DNA of 54,802 nt. It comes from an uncultured Selenomonadaceae bacterium (lineage in GTDB: Bacteria; Bacillota; Negativicutes; Selenomonadales; Selenomonadaceae). The notes under the pieces are model-generated. The model did no database searches. It saw only the letters and a program-made list of their open reading frames with translations, and was not told the origin of the DNA. Location: NCBI GenBank assembly GCA_905234395.1, contig CAJOHG010000007.1, positions 1 through 54,802 of the forward strand. The letters are read 5' to 3'. The position numbers and the translations under genes were made by a program. Positions within the stretch are counted from its first letter, which is position 1. Each line of letters opens with the position of its first letter. This document shows, piece by piece, positions 8,370 to 15,929 of the stretch.

Positions 8370-9562
8370 TGGAAAATTTTCTCTGCTTCCAACCGCAATA
8401 CGTCAACGAATTTTTCTGCGACGGCTCGAATTGCGACGCTCACTGTTGCAAGGGCTGGAATATTTTTATCGACAAGGAAACTTATACGCGATATTCAAAG
8501 CTTGGCGCGAACATAACGGCGCACATGAAACCGCACGAAGATAACGACGATTATCTTGTCACGCTCGACGAACGCGGCATTTGTCCGTTTCTCAACGAAA
8601 ACAAATTGTGCCGACTTCAACTGGAGCACGGCGAAGATTTTTTGTCGCTGATATGCAGGACTTATCCTCGTCAAAATTATCATTTCGGAAAATTTATTGA
8701 ACGTTCGCTGACGTTGACTTGTCCGCTTGCGGCGGAATTAATACTTTTCCGACGCGAGCCAATGCAATTTGAGCTGACAACGTTGCCGCAAGAAAATATC
8801 GCCTTCGCAAAATTGAAAGTGCCCGAAAAATTTTTTGACCGCATGATAGACATTCAAATTGCGATGATTTCAATTTTGCAGGAACGAACGCTTTCAATCG
8901 GTCAACGGCTGATCGTGCTGGGATTTTTTTTAGACAAGCTCGAAGAAATTTCCGCAGGCTCAATCGACGACGATAAATTGACAAAATTAATCGCGGCATA
9001 TGAATCGAAAAATTTTCTGGCAGAGCAAGTGCCGCAGATGTTGGCAAGCGTCCGTTTCAACGTGAAAAAATTCATCGGGATGATGCTGAAAATTTTCAAT
9101 GATATTTTCGGCAACTTAAACATAGGCGACAATCACCGCCGGCTTGACGCCGTTATCGACACGCTCAAAATCAAGCCCGACGAAAATAATTCTGTCTCCG
9201 TTGCAACTGTCGCCGCCAATTACGAACAACTTGCCGACACTCGAAAAAATTTTCTGGCGCAATACTCGACGCTGCTTGAAAATTATCTCGTCAACGAAAT
9301 TTTTCTTAACTGCTATCCGTGGCGATTCACCGAAACAATCGCGAACAATTTCATCGTTTTGTTGACGACGTATAAAATTTTTGAGTTGCTCCTGTTCGCG
9401 GCGGTGCAAAGTGGTTTTGACGCTAAGGACGACCTGCTGACGTTGATTGAGTGGTTTACGACTCAAACTGACCACAACGGCGAATTGCAACGCAGAATTT
9501 TCAATCACTGTCAAAATCACGGCGACATTTTCACGCTGATGGAAAGTTTGATTGAGCAATAG
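8369..9562 (+). CDS. fliB: FliB-like flagellin lysine N-methylase
   Basis: Cysteine-rich protein of the flagellin lysine-N-methylase family; in Salmonella FliB methylates surface lysines of flagellin. 397 residues. The diagnostic N-terminal pattern is present: QPQYVNEFFCDG..C..HCCKGW, then CPFLNENKLCRLQ, then LICRTYPR and LTCPLA. The cysteines suggest an iron-sulfur or zinc site. The C-terminal half is a divergent helical region. The start ATG overlaps the asd stop. This supports a motile organism, together with flgE and the chemoreceptor elsewhere in the window. Context (asd, DUF535) does not itself indicate flagella. Confidence 0.82.
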   Translation: MENFLCFQPQYVNEFFCDGSNCDAHCCKGWNIFIDKETYTRYSKLGANITAHMKPHEDNDDYLVTLDERGICPFLNENKLCRLQLEHGEDFLSLICRTYPRQNYHFGKFIERSLTLTCPLAAELILFRREPMQFELTTLPQENIAFAKLKVPEKFFDRMIDIQIAMISILQERTLSIGQRLIVLGFFLDKLEEISAGSIDDDKLTKLIAAYESKNFLAEQVPQMLASVRFNVKKFIGMMLKIFNDIFGNLNIGDNHRRLDAVIDTLKIKPDENNSVSVATVAANYEQLADTRKNFLAQYSTLLENYLVNEIFLNCYPWRFTETIANNFIVLLTTYKIFELLLFAAVQSGFDAKDDLLTLIEWFTTQTDHNGELQRRIFNHCQNHGDIFTLMESLIEQ

Positions 9563-9584
9563 AAACGTCGGGCGGTGAAAAATC

Positions 9585-10502
9585 ATGAGCAATTTCATTG
9601 AGCTGGGCAAAAAAATTTACGACTTGAACAATCCGCGCGAGGCGCACCGCTTTGCCGTATTTGTGGCGAGATGTCTCTTGCATCCGCAACGCATGAATCG
9701 CCTGGAAAAATTTTTCGCGCAATCGGAACTGTTGAGCAAAGTCGCGGACGGCTATCCTTTTGTCTACGAACAGGCGACGCGTGCATTTTTTTATGACGAT
9801 TCGACTTTTGCGGAACGTGCGCGATTGATTGAAGAGCACATGGAATTTTTATCGGCGCGTTTCAACGATGAGTTCATGCTCAAACTTTACGGCGACAAAA
9901 AAATTGAGCTGTGGCGCATGAATTTGGACGAGACACTTGGCGAAATGAATCTGGTACTTTGTGCGGAGTCCGGTCAACGCAAGGAAGGTCTCGCGGCGGT
10001 GATGTTCAATTTGCCCGACGAAATCCCGGTTTATCAAATAATTTTTTGGATAGCGCGTCACGAAAACGATTGGGCGATGTGGATTGGCGCAATGCAAGGT
10101 CCGAACGTCGACGACGCAAAAGATTTGGTCAAACGCATAACGAAAAAATGTCACGCTTACCGCACGAAAAATTTGATTCTCTACGCCGCGCAGTCCGTTG
10201 CGAGAACTTTTGGCGTGAAAAAAATTTTCGCCGTCACGAACGAAGGCTATTACGCGAACAATCACCTGCGCCGCGACAGGAAATTAAAGACGTCGTTCAG
10301 CGATTTTTGGGCGGAAGTCGGAGGAATTCAGACCGTTGACGCGAGATTTTTTGAATTGCCGCTGATTGAAACGCGCAAAACCGTTGAAGAAATTCCTTCG
10401 CATAAACGGGCGCAATATCGGCGGCGATTCGCATTGCTTGACGATTTGGACGCATCAATCGCAGAAAAATTGCGTTCGTTTCGGCGGGAAGATACGATTT
10501 AA
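9585..10502 (+). CDS. DUF535 (VirK/YbjX family) protein
   Basis: 305-residue member of the DUF535 family, named for VirK of Shigella and YbjX of E. coli. The molecular function is not established; family members have been linked to outer-membrane or virulence phenotypes. Visible family features are the central WIGAMQGPNVDDAKDLVKRI stretch, then YRTKNLILYAAQSVARTFG and IFAVTNEGYYANN. No signal peptide is evident. The start ATG at 9585 follows GGGCGGTG, 22 nt after fliB, and the gene is probably the third in the asd unit. Its last four bases overlap the end of the convergent wbaP-like gene. Confidence 0.8.
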   Translation: MSNFIELGKKIYDLNNPREAHRFAVFVARCLLHPQRMNRLEKFFAQSELLSKVADGYPFVYEQATRAFFYDDSTFAERARLIEEHMEFLSARFNDEFMLKLYGDKKIELWRMNLDETLGEMNLVLCAESGQRKEGLAAVMFNLPDEIPVYQIIFWIARHENDWAMWIGAMQGPNVDDAKDLVKRITKKCHAYRTKNLILYAAQSVARTFGVKKIFAVTNEGYYANNHLRRDRKLKTSFSDFWAEVGGIQTVDARFFELPLIETRKTVEEIPSHKRAQYRRRFALLDDLDASIAEKLRSFRREDTI

Positions 10503-11935
10503 TACGCACCTTTGCCTCTGATAACCGCCTTGAACGTCTTGAAAAGATACATGATGTCAATCCAAACCGACCAGTTGCGAACATACCAAACGTCCATTGC
10601 GACGCGTTCGGGATAAGTTGTGTCGCTGCGACCGCTGACTTGCCACATGCCGGTTATTCCGGGCAAAACCATGTAATATTCTCGAATGTTCTTGCCGTAG
10701 CGAACGACTTCGGCTTGGACAATCGGGCGCGGACCGACAAGGCTCATATCGCCGCGAATGACGTTCCAAAGTTGCGGCAATTCATCTAAACTCGTGCGAC
10801 GCAACCAACTGCCCAATTTCGTGACGCGCGGATCATTGGTAAGCTTAAAAGTTTCTTCCCATTCGCGACGAGCATCGGGATTTTCCGCCAAATATTTTTT
10901 CAACTTCGCCTCGGCATCGGACACCATCGTTTGGAATTTGTAGCAGGAAAATTTTTTTCCCGCCGCTCCGACTCGTCTGTGAGCAAAAATCACGTGTCCG
11001 CGAGTGTCAATCGCCACGGCAAGCGCAATCACAATCAAAACCGGCGAAATTATCAGCCCGCCGCAAATCGTCAACGTCAAGTCGAAAATTCTTTTGAGCA
11101 GGCGATTGTACGTGCTCGAAAGGTTGTTGCGCAGATTGAGCATCAAAATTTTTTCGCTGAAGAGAATCGCCGGCTCCACGCTCGACATCGGCGTCCCAAT
11201 CAAATCGGGCACGAACGAAATATTTTTTACGTGCGGTTGAATCGCGCTGATAAGTGCTTGCAATTTCTCTTTGTTAAGTCCCGGTGCGGCGATAATGACC
11301 GTTTTGACTTTTGCCGCCCGAATAATTCCGCGCGCCGCGTTGAAACTGCCGAGTATCGGAAAATTTTTCGGAAGCGTCGTTGAAATCGGATGATCGTCAA
11401 TCAGCCCGACGACTTTGTAACGATAGCCCAAATCCGATTGCCAAAAATTTATCAGCCGTTCCGCCGTCAATCCCGCGCCGATAACGACAATCGGTTCGTA
11501 GAAAACGTTGCGCAGCTTGAGAAATTTCAGCACGCCGTAGCGAATCAGACAAACATTTATCAGCACGAACAGCCCAAACAAAATTATAAACAGCCGCGAC
11601 GATTGCTCGCTCGCCTTAAGAAAATAAATGATGATGATTGACGCAATCCACCCTGCGAAGACCGATTGGAAGATGTCGCGCATGGTGTCGACGACAGGTT
11701 TCATTTGCCGATATGACCGCGATTGACCGAGAAAAATCAAAAATATCAGCGGCACTGCTCCGTAAATGTAAGCATCGCCGTAAAGATAAGTGACGCGGTT
11801 CCACGTGTCGAGAGCGTCGCGCAGAATAAATGCCAGGTGTTCGCTAAGCACGACGCCGACATAATCGAACAGCACAAAAACAATCGGCGGCAAGAAGGTG
11901 TTTAAGGTCGTCGAATTTTTTTTTGCAACGGACAT
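10499..11935 (-). CDS. wbaP: WbaP-type undecaprenyl-phosphate sugar-1-phosphate transferase
   Basis: Polyprenyl-phosphate hexose-1-phosphate transferase, which starts O-antigen or capsule repeat-unit assembly by loading a sugar phosphate (galactose in characterised WbaP) onto undecaprenyl phosphate. 478 residues: four or five N-terminal membrane helices (about 10-120), a nucleotide-binding-like middle domain beginning VIGAGLTAERL, another membrane segment (about 285-305), then the catalytic bacterial sugar transferase domain with CYKFQTM, SLDELPQLWNV, GPRPI and PGITGMWQVSGRSD. Start ATG at 11935 with AGGAGAG upstream. No other O-antigen genes adjoin it. Donor sugar specificity cannot be read from sequence. 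Confidence 0.88.
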   Translation of the reverse strand: MSVAKKNSTTLNTFLPPIVFVLFDYVGVVLSEHLAFILRDALDTWNRVTYLYGDAYIYGAVPLIFLIFLGQSRSYRQMKPVVDTMRDIFQSVFAGWIASIIIIYFLKASEQSSRLFIILFGLFVLINVCLIRYGVLKFLKLRNVFYEPIVVIGAGLTAERLINFWQSDLGYRYKVVGLIDDHPISTTLPKNFPILGSFNAARGIIRAAKVKTVIIAAPGLNKEKLQALISAIQPHVKNISFVPDLIGTPMSSVEPAILFSEKILMLNLRNNLSSTYNRLLKRIFDLTLTICGGLIISPVLIVIALAVAIDTRGHVIFAHRRVGAAGKKFSCYKFQTMVSDAEAKLKKYLAENPDARREWEETFKLTNDPRVTKLGSWLRRTSLDELPQLWNVIRGDMSLVGPRPIVQAEVVRYGKNIREYYMVLPGITGMWQVSGRSDTTYPERVAMDVWYVRNWSVWIDIMYLFKTFKAVIRGKGAY

Positions 11936-12016
11936 GATCTCTCCTGTTGATTGGAAAATTTTTGCGCTTATTTTAACACAAAGTCCGCAGAAAATCTCTT
12001 TGTCAACGCCAAAATG

Positions 12017-12051
12017 AAAAACCCTCCGACGTTTTGCCGAAGGATTTTTTT
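12017..12051 (-). terminator. Terminator after the BrnT/BrnA pair
   Basis: On the minus strand TCCTTCGGC pairs fully (with G-U pairs) with GTCGGAGGG across 12022-12044, followed by a T5 run. On the plus strand the same stem has A-C mismatches but a longer T run. It insulates brnA from wbaP. Confidence 0.7.
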
Positions 12052-12055
12052 GTGT

Positions 12056-12244
12056 TCAGCTTGCAATGTTTTGTTTTTGTTTACGGAGCCGCGCAGGCTT
12101 AAATCTTTGATTCCATTCTTCTTCTGTAATTTTCGGAATGTCGCTATAATCAATCTCATCATCAGACATTTTTGAAAGTTGATAAAGTCTCCAAATTTGC
12201 TCTTTAGTGAGCGGCGGAATGTTTTTATTGCTTGAATTGTCCAA
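12056..12244 (-). CDS. brnA: BrnA-like antitoxin
   Basis: Antitoxin partner of BrnT: DNA-binding, autoregulating and neutralising by complex formation in characterised systems. The segment PPLTKEQ...MSDDEIDYSDIPKITEEEW is typical of the family's N-terminal half; the C-terminal part is short and basic. ATG codons at 12274 and 12262 lie inside a strong AGGAGG (12254-12259) and would not be well placed. The TTG at 12244, nine bases after that site, is the better start and gives 62 residues. It overlaps the end of brnT by 20 bp, so the pair is translationally coupled with the toxin gene first, as is usual for brnTA. Confidence 0.75.
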   Translation of the reverse strand: MDNSSNKNIPPLTKEQIWRLYQLSKMSDDEIDYSDIPKITEEEWNQRFKPARLRKQKQNIAS

Positions 12245-12527
12245 AATACGCAGCCTCCTCATCTCTATCAGCACGACGCGCCGAAATAATTCTTGTTCTG
12301 TCTCCTCGCTCAGTATAAATTACTGCCAAAACATTTCTCACAAAGCCTACGGTCTTAATTCTGTCCTCAAAATTACTGTGAACTTCGTCAAAGTCGTCAT
12401 ATCTGTATTCATCGAGAAAAATTCGCGCTGCATCTTCAAATCTTACTTTATGTTTTCGCCAATTTATTTCGTCTTTATCACTGTCCCAAACAAATTTTAA
12501 ATCTCCGAGTTCAAAATTTACGTCCAT
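12225..12527 (-). CDS. brnT: BrnT-family ribonuclease toxin
   Basis: RelE-fold mRNA endonuclease toxin of the BrnT family. 100 residues. Family features visible are FVWDSDKDEINWRKHKVRFEDAARIF near the N-terminus (residues 12-37, quoted here in outline: W-D..K...N..KH.V.FE.A..IF), VRNVLAVIYTERGDRTRIISARRA in outline (V..VL.V.YTERGDR.RIIS.R.A) and a C-terminal E-E-A-A-Y. The start ATG at 12527 is preceded by GAGGTGAG. It precedes the antitoxin gene in the same unit. The length is slightly above the usual 90 residues because of a short N-terminal extension. Confidence 0.85.
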   Translation of the reverse strand: MDVNFELGDLKFVWDSDKDEINWRKHKVRFEDAARIFLDEYRYDDFDEVHSNFEDRIKTVGFVRNVLAVIYTERGDRTRIISARRADRDEEAAYFGQFKQ

Positions 12528-12573
12528 ATTCTCACCTCAAAGTTATTTTAGCAAAAAATTTTACTCTGTCAAA

Positions 12574-12639
12574 CAAAAACAATTTCGGCAGGAAATTTTA
12601 CGTTCGCGGCTAATTTTCGGCTCGGAAGGTGATTTCATG
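12574..12639 (+). repeat. 66-bp upstream segment, copy A (before rbgA)
   Basis: About 89% identical to 14372-14437, which sits in the same position before the CydC-like gene. It runs from CAAAAACAATTTCGGCAGG through the GGAAGGTGAT ribosome-binding site to the start codon, so the entire leader of one gene was copied to another. Confidence 0.85.
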
Positions 12640-13473
12640 CAAAATTCTGCACTGCAATGGTTTCCCGGTCACATGAAAAAGGCGCAACGTTTGATTGAAG
12701 AAAATTTGTCGCTCGTCGATTTGGTGATTGAATTGCTTGACGCGCGAATTCCGTTGAGCAGTCAAAATCCCATGCTCCGAGAAATTTTGGGCGATAAGCC
12801 GCGAATCGTCGTCCTAAATAAGGCTGACCTCGCCTCAAATGTCGACGCGTGGCTAAAAAAATTTCGCGCGGAAAATCTTCAAGCCGTTGCTGTCGATTCA
12901 ATCAAAGGTTCGGGCATTAAAAAGTTAATCGCGCTCGCAAAATCTCTTGCCGAATCGAAGACGCATAAACTCGTTAAACACGGCGGAAAGCCTCGCGCCG
13001 CCCGCGCTATGATTGTCGGCATTCCGAATGTCGGCAAGTCGTCACTGATAAATCGGCTTGCGGGTATGAATCACGTTAAGATTGAAAATCGTCCCGGTGT
13101 CACTCGCGCCAAACAGTGGATTAAAATTGCCGACGGTCTTGATTTACTCGATACGCCCGGAATTTTATATCCTAAATTCGACGATGCCGACGTTGCGCTG
13201 AAATTATCGTGGACTTACGCGATAAGCGACGAAATTCACGACTTGGAGCCGACCGTTTGCAAACTTTTGAAAACTTTAGCCGAAAAATTTCCCGCAGGCT
13301 TGATTGAACGTTACAAAATCGAAATTTCGACTGACGGGCACGAATTGCTCAATCAAATCGGCTTAAAGCGCGGTTGCATAAAAAAAGGCGGCGTTCTCGA
13401 CACCGACAAAGCTTTGAAAATGATTTTGAGTGAATTCCGCGCCGGCAAACTCGGTAAAGTCAATTTAGATTAA
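12637..13473 (+). CDS. rbgA: Ribosome biogenesis GTPase RbgA (YlqF)
   Basis: Circularly permuted GTPase needed for late maturation of the 50S subunit. 278 residues, normal. The permuted motif order is visible: G4 NKAD (61-64), then G1 GIPNVGKSS (128-136), G2 region PGVTR, and G3 DTPG (172-175). The N-terminal WFPGHMKKA is a family hallmark. The start ATG at 12637 follows GGAAGGTGA, part of a duplicated leader. In many Firmicutes rbgA sits with rnhB and rplS; here it is alone. It is convergent with the RelB-like gene, whose 3' end overlaps its last 14 bases. Confidence 0.95.
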   Translation: MQNSALQWFPGHMKKAQRLIEENLSLVDLVIELLDARIPLSSQNPMLREILGDKPRIVVLNKADLASNVDAWLKKFRAENLQAVAVDSIKGSGIKKLIALAKSLAESKTHKLVKHGGKPRAARAMIVGIPNVGKSSLINRLAGMNHVKIENRPGVTRAKQWIKIADGLDLLDTPGILYPKFDDADVALKLSWTYAISDEIHDLEPTVCKLLKTLAEKFPAGLIERYKIEISTDGHELLNQIGLKRGCIKKGGVLDTDKALKMILSEFRAGKLGKVNLD

Positions 13474-13756
13474 AAAAGCCTCCGACTCTCGCCGAAGGGC
13501 TTTTTTTATTTGTCGCCGTAATGTCTACCTCTATCAATTCATGTTCGTGCATATTGCGTCCATTTTTTGCATCTTCGATTGCCTTTGAGAGCACCATTTG
13601 ATTTTCTTCGCTCCAAAACGGGTCAAGTCCCAATTTCCCGCCATACTTGAGATTGTCCATTAACAATTTCACGCCGTCAACAAATTTCAAGCCCGTCTGT
13701 TCTTCAAATGTCTTTACGTCTTCGCTGTCAATCGTAAGGCTTATCGTTTCTGTCAT
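13460..13756 (-). CDS. RelB/DinJ-family antitoxin, apparently orphan
   Basis: 98-residue antitoxin-like protein. The C-terminal half has the RelB/DinJ signature DPFWSEENQMVLSKAIEDA followed by HELIEVD; the N-terminal part is a short ribbon-helix-helix-like segment. The start is the ATG at 13756 after GAGGTGAT; the GTG three codons earlier overlaps that site. The partner toxin normally follows immediately, but here the frame instead runs through the terminator hairpin and stops inside the opposite-strand rbgA end. The last 13 residues (from about TNKKSPSARV) are therefore encoded by the hairpin and look like readthrough after loss of the toxin gene. Confidence 0.75.
   Translation of the reverse strand: MTETISLTIDSEDVKTFEEQTGLKFVDGVKLLMDNLKYGGKLGLDPFWSEENQMVLSKAIEDAKNGRNMHEHELIEVDITATNKKSPSARVGGFFNLN
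13474..13507. terminator. Bidirectional terminator between rbgA and the RelB-like gene
   Basis: Minus-strand GCCCTTCGGC/GTCGGAGGC stem (13478-13500, one bulge, G-U pairs) with T6 on the minus side and T7 on the plus side. It lies inside the 3' coding end of the antitoxin frame. Confidence 0.7.
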
Positions 13757-13805
13757 TTTTATCACCTCGCAACAATTCTAGCAAAAAATTTTCCGCTGTC
13801 AAACG

Positions 13806-13838
13806 AAAAACCCTCCGACTTAACGCCGAAGGGATTTT
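13806..13838 (-). terminator. Terminator of the first SH3b gene
   Basis: CCCTTCGGC pairs with GTCGGAGGG on the minus strand (13811-13833, fully paired with G-U), then T5. Same hairpin sequence family as at 12022 and 13478. Confidence 0.75.
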
Positions 13839-13891
13839 ATAGTCGATTATGATCGTGTGCCGTTCATTACCATTCGTTAGCATCAAATTTT

Positions 13892-14227
13892 TTAACGTCT
13901 TGGAGCACCGCCGCCGCTGTAATATTCCAAATACTCTTTCAAGCAATAACCTTTGTAACCGTTGTATTCCACAGGATAAAAACCGTTAATACCCCAAACT
14001 GGACCGTCATAAACAGTTACAATCGCGCCGAGCGGAATGGTCGTAATTCGGTCTGAATCTGTTGAAGGAGCATAACGCAGGCTGATCCATTCGTTACAAT
14101 TTACAACCATTGCTTTGTAAGACGCGCCTCTAAAATCACTTTCATTGCGCGAATAAGCATTAACCTGATTACTGCCGACAAAAATTAAAATTGCCGACAA
14201 AATCACTACCGACAAAATCTTCTTCAT
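13892..14227 (-). CDS. Small secreted SH3b-domain protein (paralogue 1)
   Basis: 111 residues. Sec signal peptide at residues 1-24 (MKKILSVVIL... ending VNA), then one bacterial SH3-like domain with VVNCNEWISLRYAPS, RITTIPLGA and a closing YNGYKGYCLKEYL. SH3b domains bind peptidoglycan peptides or cations; this copy carries no catalytic domain. Four paralogues lie elsewhere in the window. The two cysteines (VNC and GYC) are shared with the 19-kb copies and could form a disulfide in the periplasm. ATG at 14227 with GGGGGAAT upstream. Transcription is from a promoter with an A/T homopolymer in its spacer. Confidence 0.85.
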   Translation of the reverse strand: MKKILSVVILSAILIFVGSNQVNAYSRNESDFRGASYKAMVVNCNEWISLRYAPSTDSDRITTIPLGAIVTVYDGPVWGINGFYPVEYNGYKGYCLKEYLEYYSGGGAPRR

Positions 14228-14256
14228 GAAAATTCCCCCAGAAAAATTGATAAGTC

Positions 14257-14284
14257 ATTATAAAAAAAAAAAAACGGTTGTCAA
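14257..14284 (-). promoter_or_regulatory. Promoter with a T13 tract in the spacer
   Basis: Minus strand TTGACA (14279-14284), 16-nt spacer containing 13 consecutive T (14262-14274 read as A on the plus strand, the last base shared with the -10), and TATAAT (14257-14262). Slippage in the tract would change -35/-10 spacing. Confidence 0.75.
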
Positions 14285-14371
14285 TACGCTATGAAAATAT
14301 TTTCACCATCAATCGTATATACATGAATTCCATATACATGGATTTTGCACTTTGAGCCGCGAAAATGACTT

Positions 14372-14437
14372 CAAAAACAATTTCGGCAGGAAATTTGACG
14401 CTCGCGAATAATTTTCGGCTTGGAAGGTGATTCAATG
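14372..14437 (+). repeat. 66-bp upstream segment, copy B (before the CydC-like gene)
   Basis: Direct repeat of 12574-12639 with about seven substitutions, ending at the start codon in both places. Confidence 0.85.
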
Positions 14438-15898
14438 AGCAAAAAATTTTTCCCTGCGATTTTGGCGAATGTAGCCGCCGCATTGAGCGAAATTTTGTTG
14501 ATGGCGTCTTCTGCGTGGCTGATCGCGTCCGCCGCACTTCATCCGCCGCTGTCTTCGCTGTCAATCGGAATAACGCTCGTTCGCACCGCAGGAATTTCGC
14601 GCGCAATTTTACGTTACGCCGACAGATTTTTATCGCACAAAATAATTTTCACGTTGCTCGACGCTCTGCGCGAAGAAATTTTTTTACGTGCCGCAAAAAT
14701 TTTTCCGTCGAAGTCGGGACGCTCTCGCGAAGGCGAAATTTTACACGCGCTGACAGTCTCCGCCGATTTGCTGAAAGATTTCCTGCCGCGCGTCGTCTTG
14801 CCGATTTCAACCGCCGCACTCGTGACAATTTTGCTGACATTTTTCCTGCGCGAACCGATTTTGCCGCTGATTTTTATCGCGAACATTTTGCCAGCCGTGC
14901 TGATGAAAATTTCTCAAGCCGACGACTCAACTTATCGCGGAAAAATTCTCGACTTCAGCGACGGACGCGACGAATTGAAAATTTTCTCCGCGACGCCCGC
15001 GATTAAAATGCTCAACGAATCGGCAAAAAGTTTTGGCGCAGAAAATTTCCGACTCACGACGCGACAAATCAACATCGACACGACGCTCCGAATTTTTAAT
15101 GCGGCGGGATTTTTTTTTGTGCTGTTGAAACTCGGCGCGGTTGTTGATAGAATCGGCTTGACGGTCTGGACGCTGATTTTTTTGGCGACGCTCGAAATTT
15201 TTGCTCAAATACCGTCGGCAATTCGCACGTGGAAAAAAATTCGCGCTGTTGAAATGCCTGACGAAAAAATTTTGTCCGCGCAGATTTTTCCGACCGATAA
15301 AGCCGTTGAGATTAAAAATTTGAGTTTCGGCTATGGCGGCGAGAAAATTTTTGACGACTTCAGCTTGACGATTGAACGCGGCGAAAAAATTGCGATTGTC
15401 GGCGAGAGCGGCGCGGGCAAGACAACGTTGCTTTATCTGCTGATGAAACTTTTTCCGCCCGAAAGCGGCACCGTTGTAATCGGCGGAACAATCGCGGCGT
15501 CGACTTTTGCCAACGTGATTTTTTCAACGTCGATTCGCGCCAACTTCCACATGCTCCGCGAAAATATTTCCGACGAAAAAATTCTTGGCGCGCTCAAACT
15601 CGTCGGGCTTGAAAATTTTGATATAAACGTTCCAATCGGCGAGGACGGAGCAAATTTATCGGGCGGCGAGCGAAATCGTCTGCAAATCGCGTTGGCAATC
15701 GCGCAGGACACGGACATTTTGATTCTCGACGAGCCGACTGCCGGGCTTGATAAAAATTCAGCCGACAAGTTGATTAAAAATCTGATTGACGCAACAAAAA
15801 ATCGCACGCTGATAATCATCACGCACGATTCAAATTATTTTGCAGATTTGGGAAGGATTGAGATTAAAACGCAACATAAGAACGCGGCGAACAGTTGA
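14435..15898 (+). CDS. CydC-like ABC exporter, unpaired, with aberrant Q-loop
   Basis: ABC half-transporter resembling CydC, which with CydD exports cysteine/glutathione to the periplasm for cytochrome assembly. 487 residues, shorter than CydC (about 570). Membrane helices lie at about 5-30, 120-160 and 225-270. The ATPase has Walker A GESGAGKTT, signature LSGGE, Walker B ILILDEPT and H-loop IIITHD. The strand and Q-loop region is shortened (IAASTFANVIFSTSI): the usual Gln of V-P-Q is not there. No cydD or cydAB adjoins it. Start ATG at 14435 after GGAAGGTGA. It could be a homodimeric exporter or a half left after loss of its partner. Confidence 0.72.
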   Translation: MSKKFFPAILANVAAALSEILLMASSAWLIASAALHPPLSSLSIGITLVRTAGISRAILRYADRFLSHKIIFTLLDALREEIFLRAAKIFPSKSGRSREGEILHALTVSADLLKDFLPRVVLPISTAALVTILLTFFLREPILPLIFIANILPAVLMKISQADDSTYRGKILDFSDGRDELKIFSATPAIKMLNESAKSFGAENFRLTTRQINIDTTLRIFNAAGFFFVLLKLGAVVDRIGLTVWTLIFLATLEIFAQIPSAIRTWKKIRAVEMPDEKILSAQIFPTDKAVEIKNLSFGYGGEKIFDDFSLTIERGEKIAIVGESGAGKTTLLYLLMKLFPPESGTVVIGGTIAASTFANVIFSTSIRANFHMLRENISDEKILGALKLVGLENFDINVPIGEDGANLSGGERNRLQIALAIAQDTDILILDEPTAGLDKNSADKLIKNLIDATKNRTLIIITHDSNYFADLGRIEIKTQHKNAANS

Positions 15899-15929
15899 AA
15901 AAATTTTAACGTTGCAAAGCAGTCCCGTT

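Noticed and set aside
15110..15118. T9 run inside the CydC-like gene as a phase-variation site
   Set aside because: T and A runs of eight to nine are common throughout this AnTn-rich sequence, so it does not stand out as the G9 tract does.
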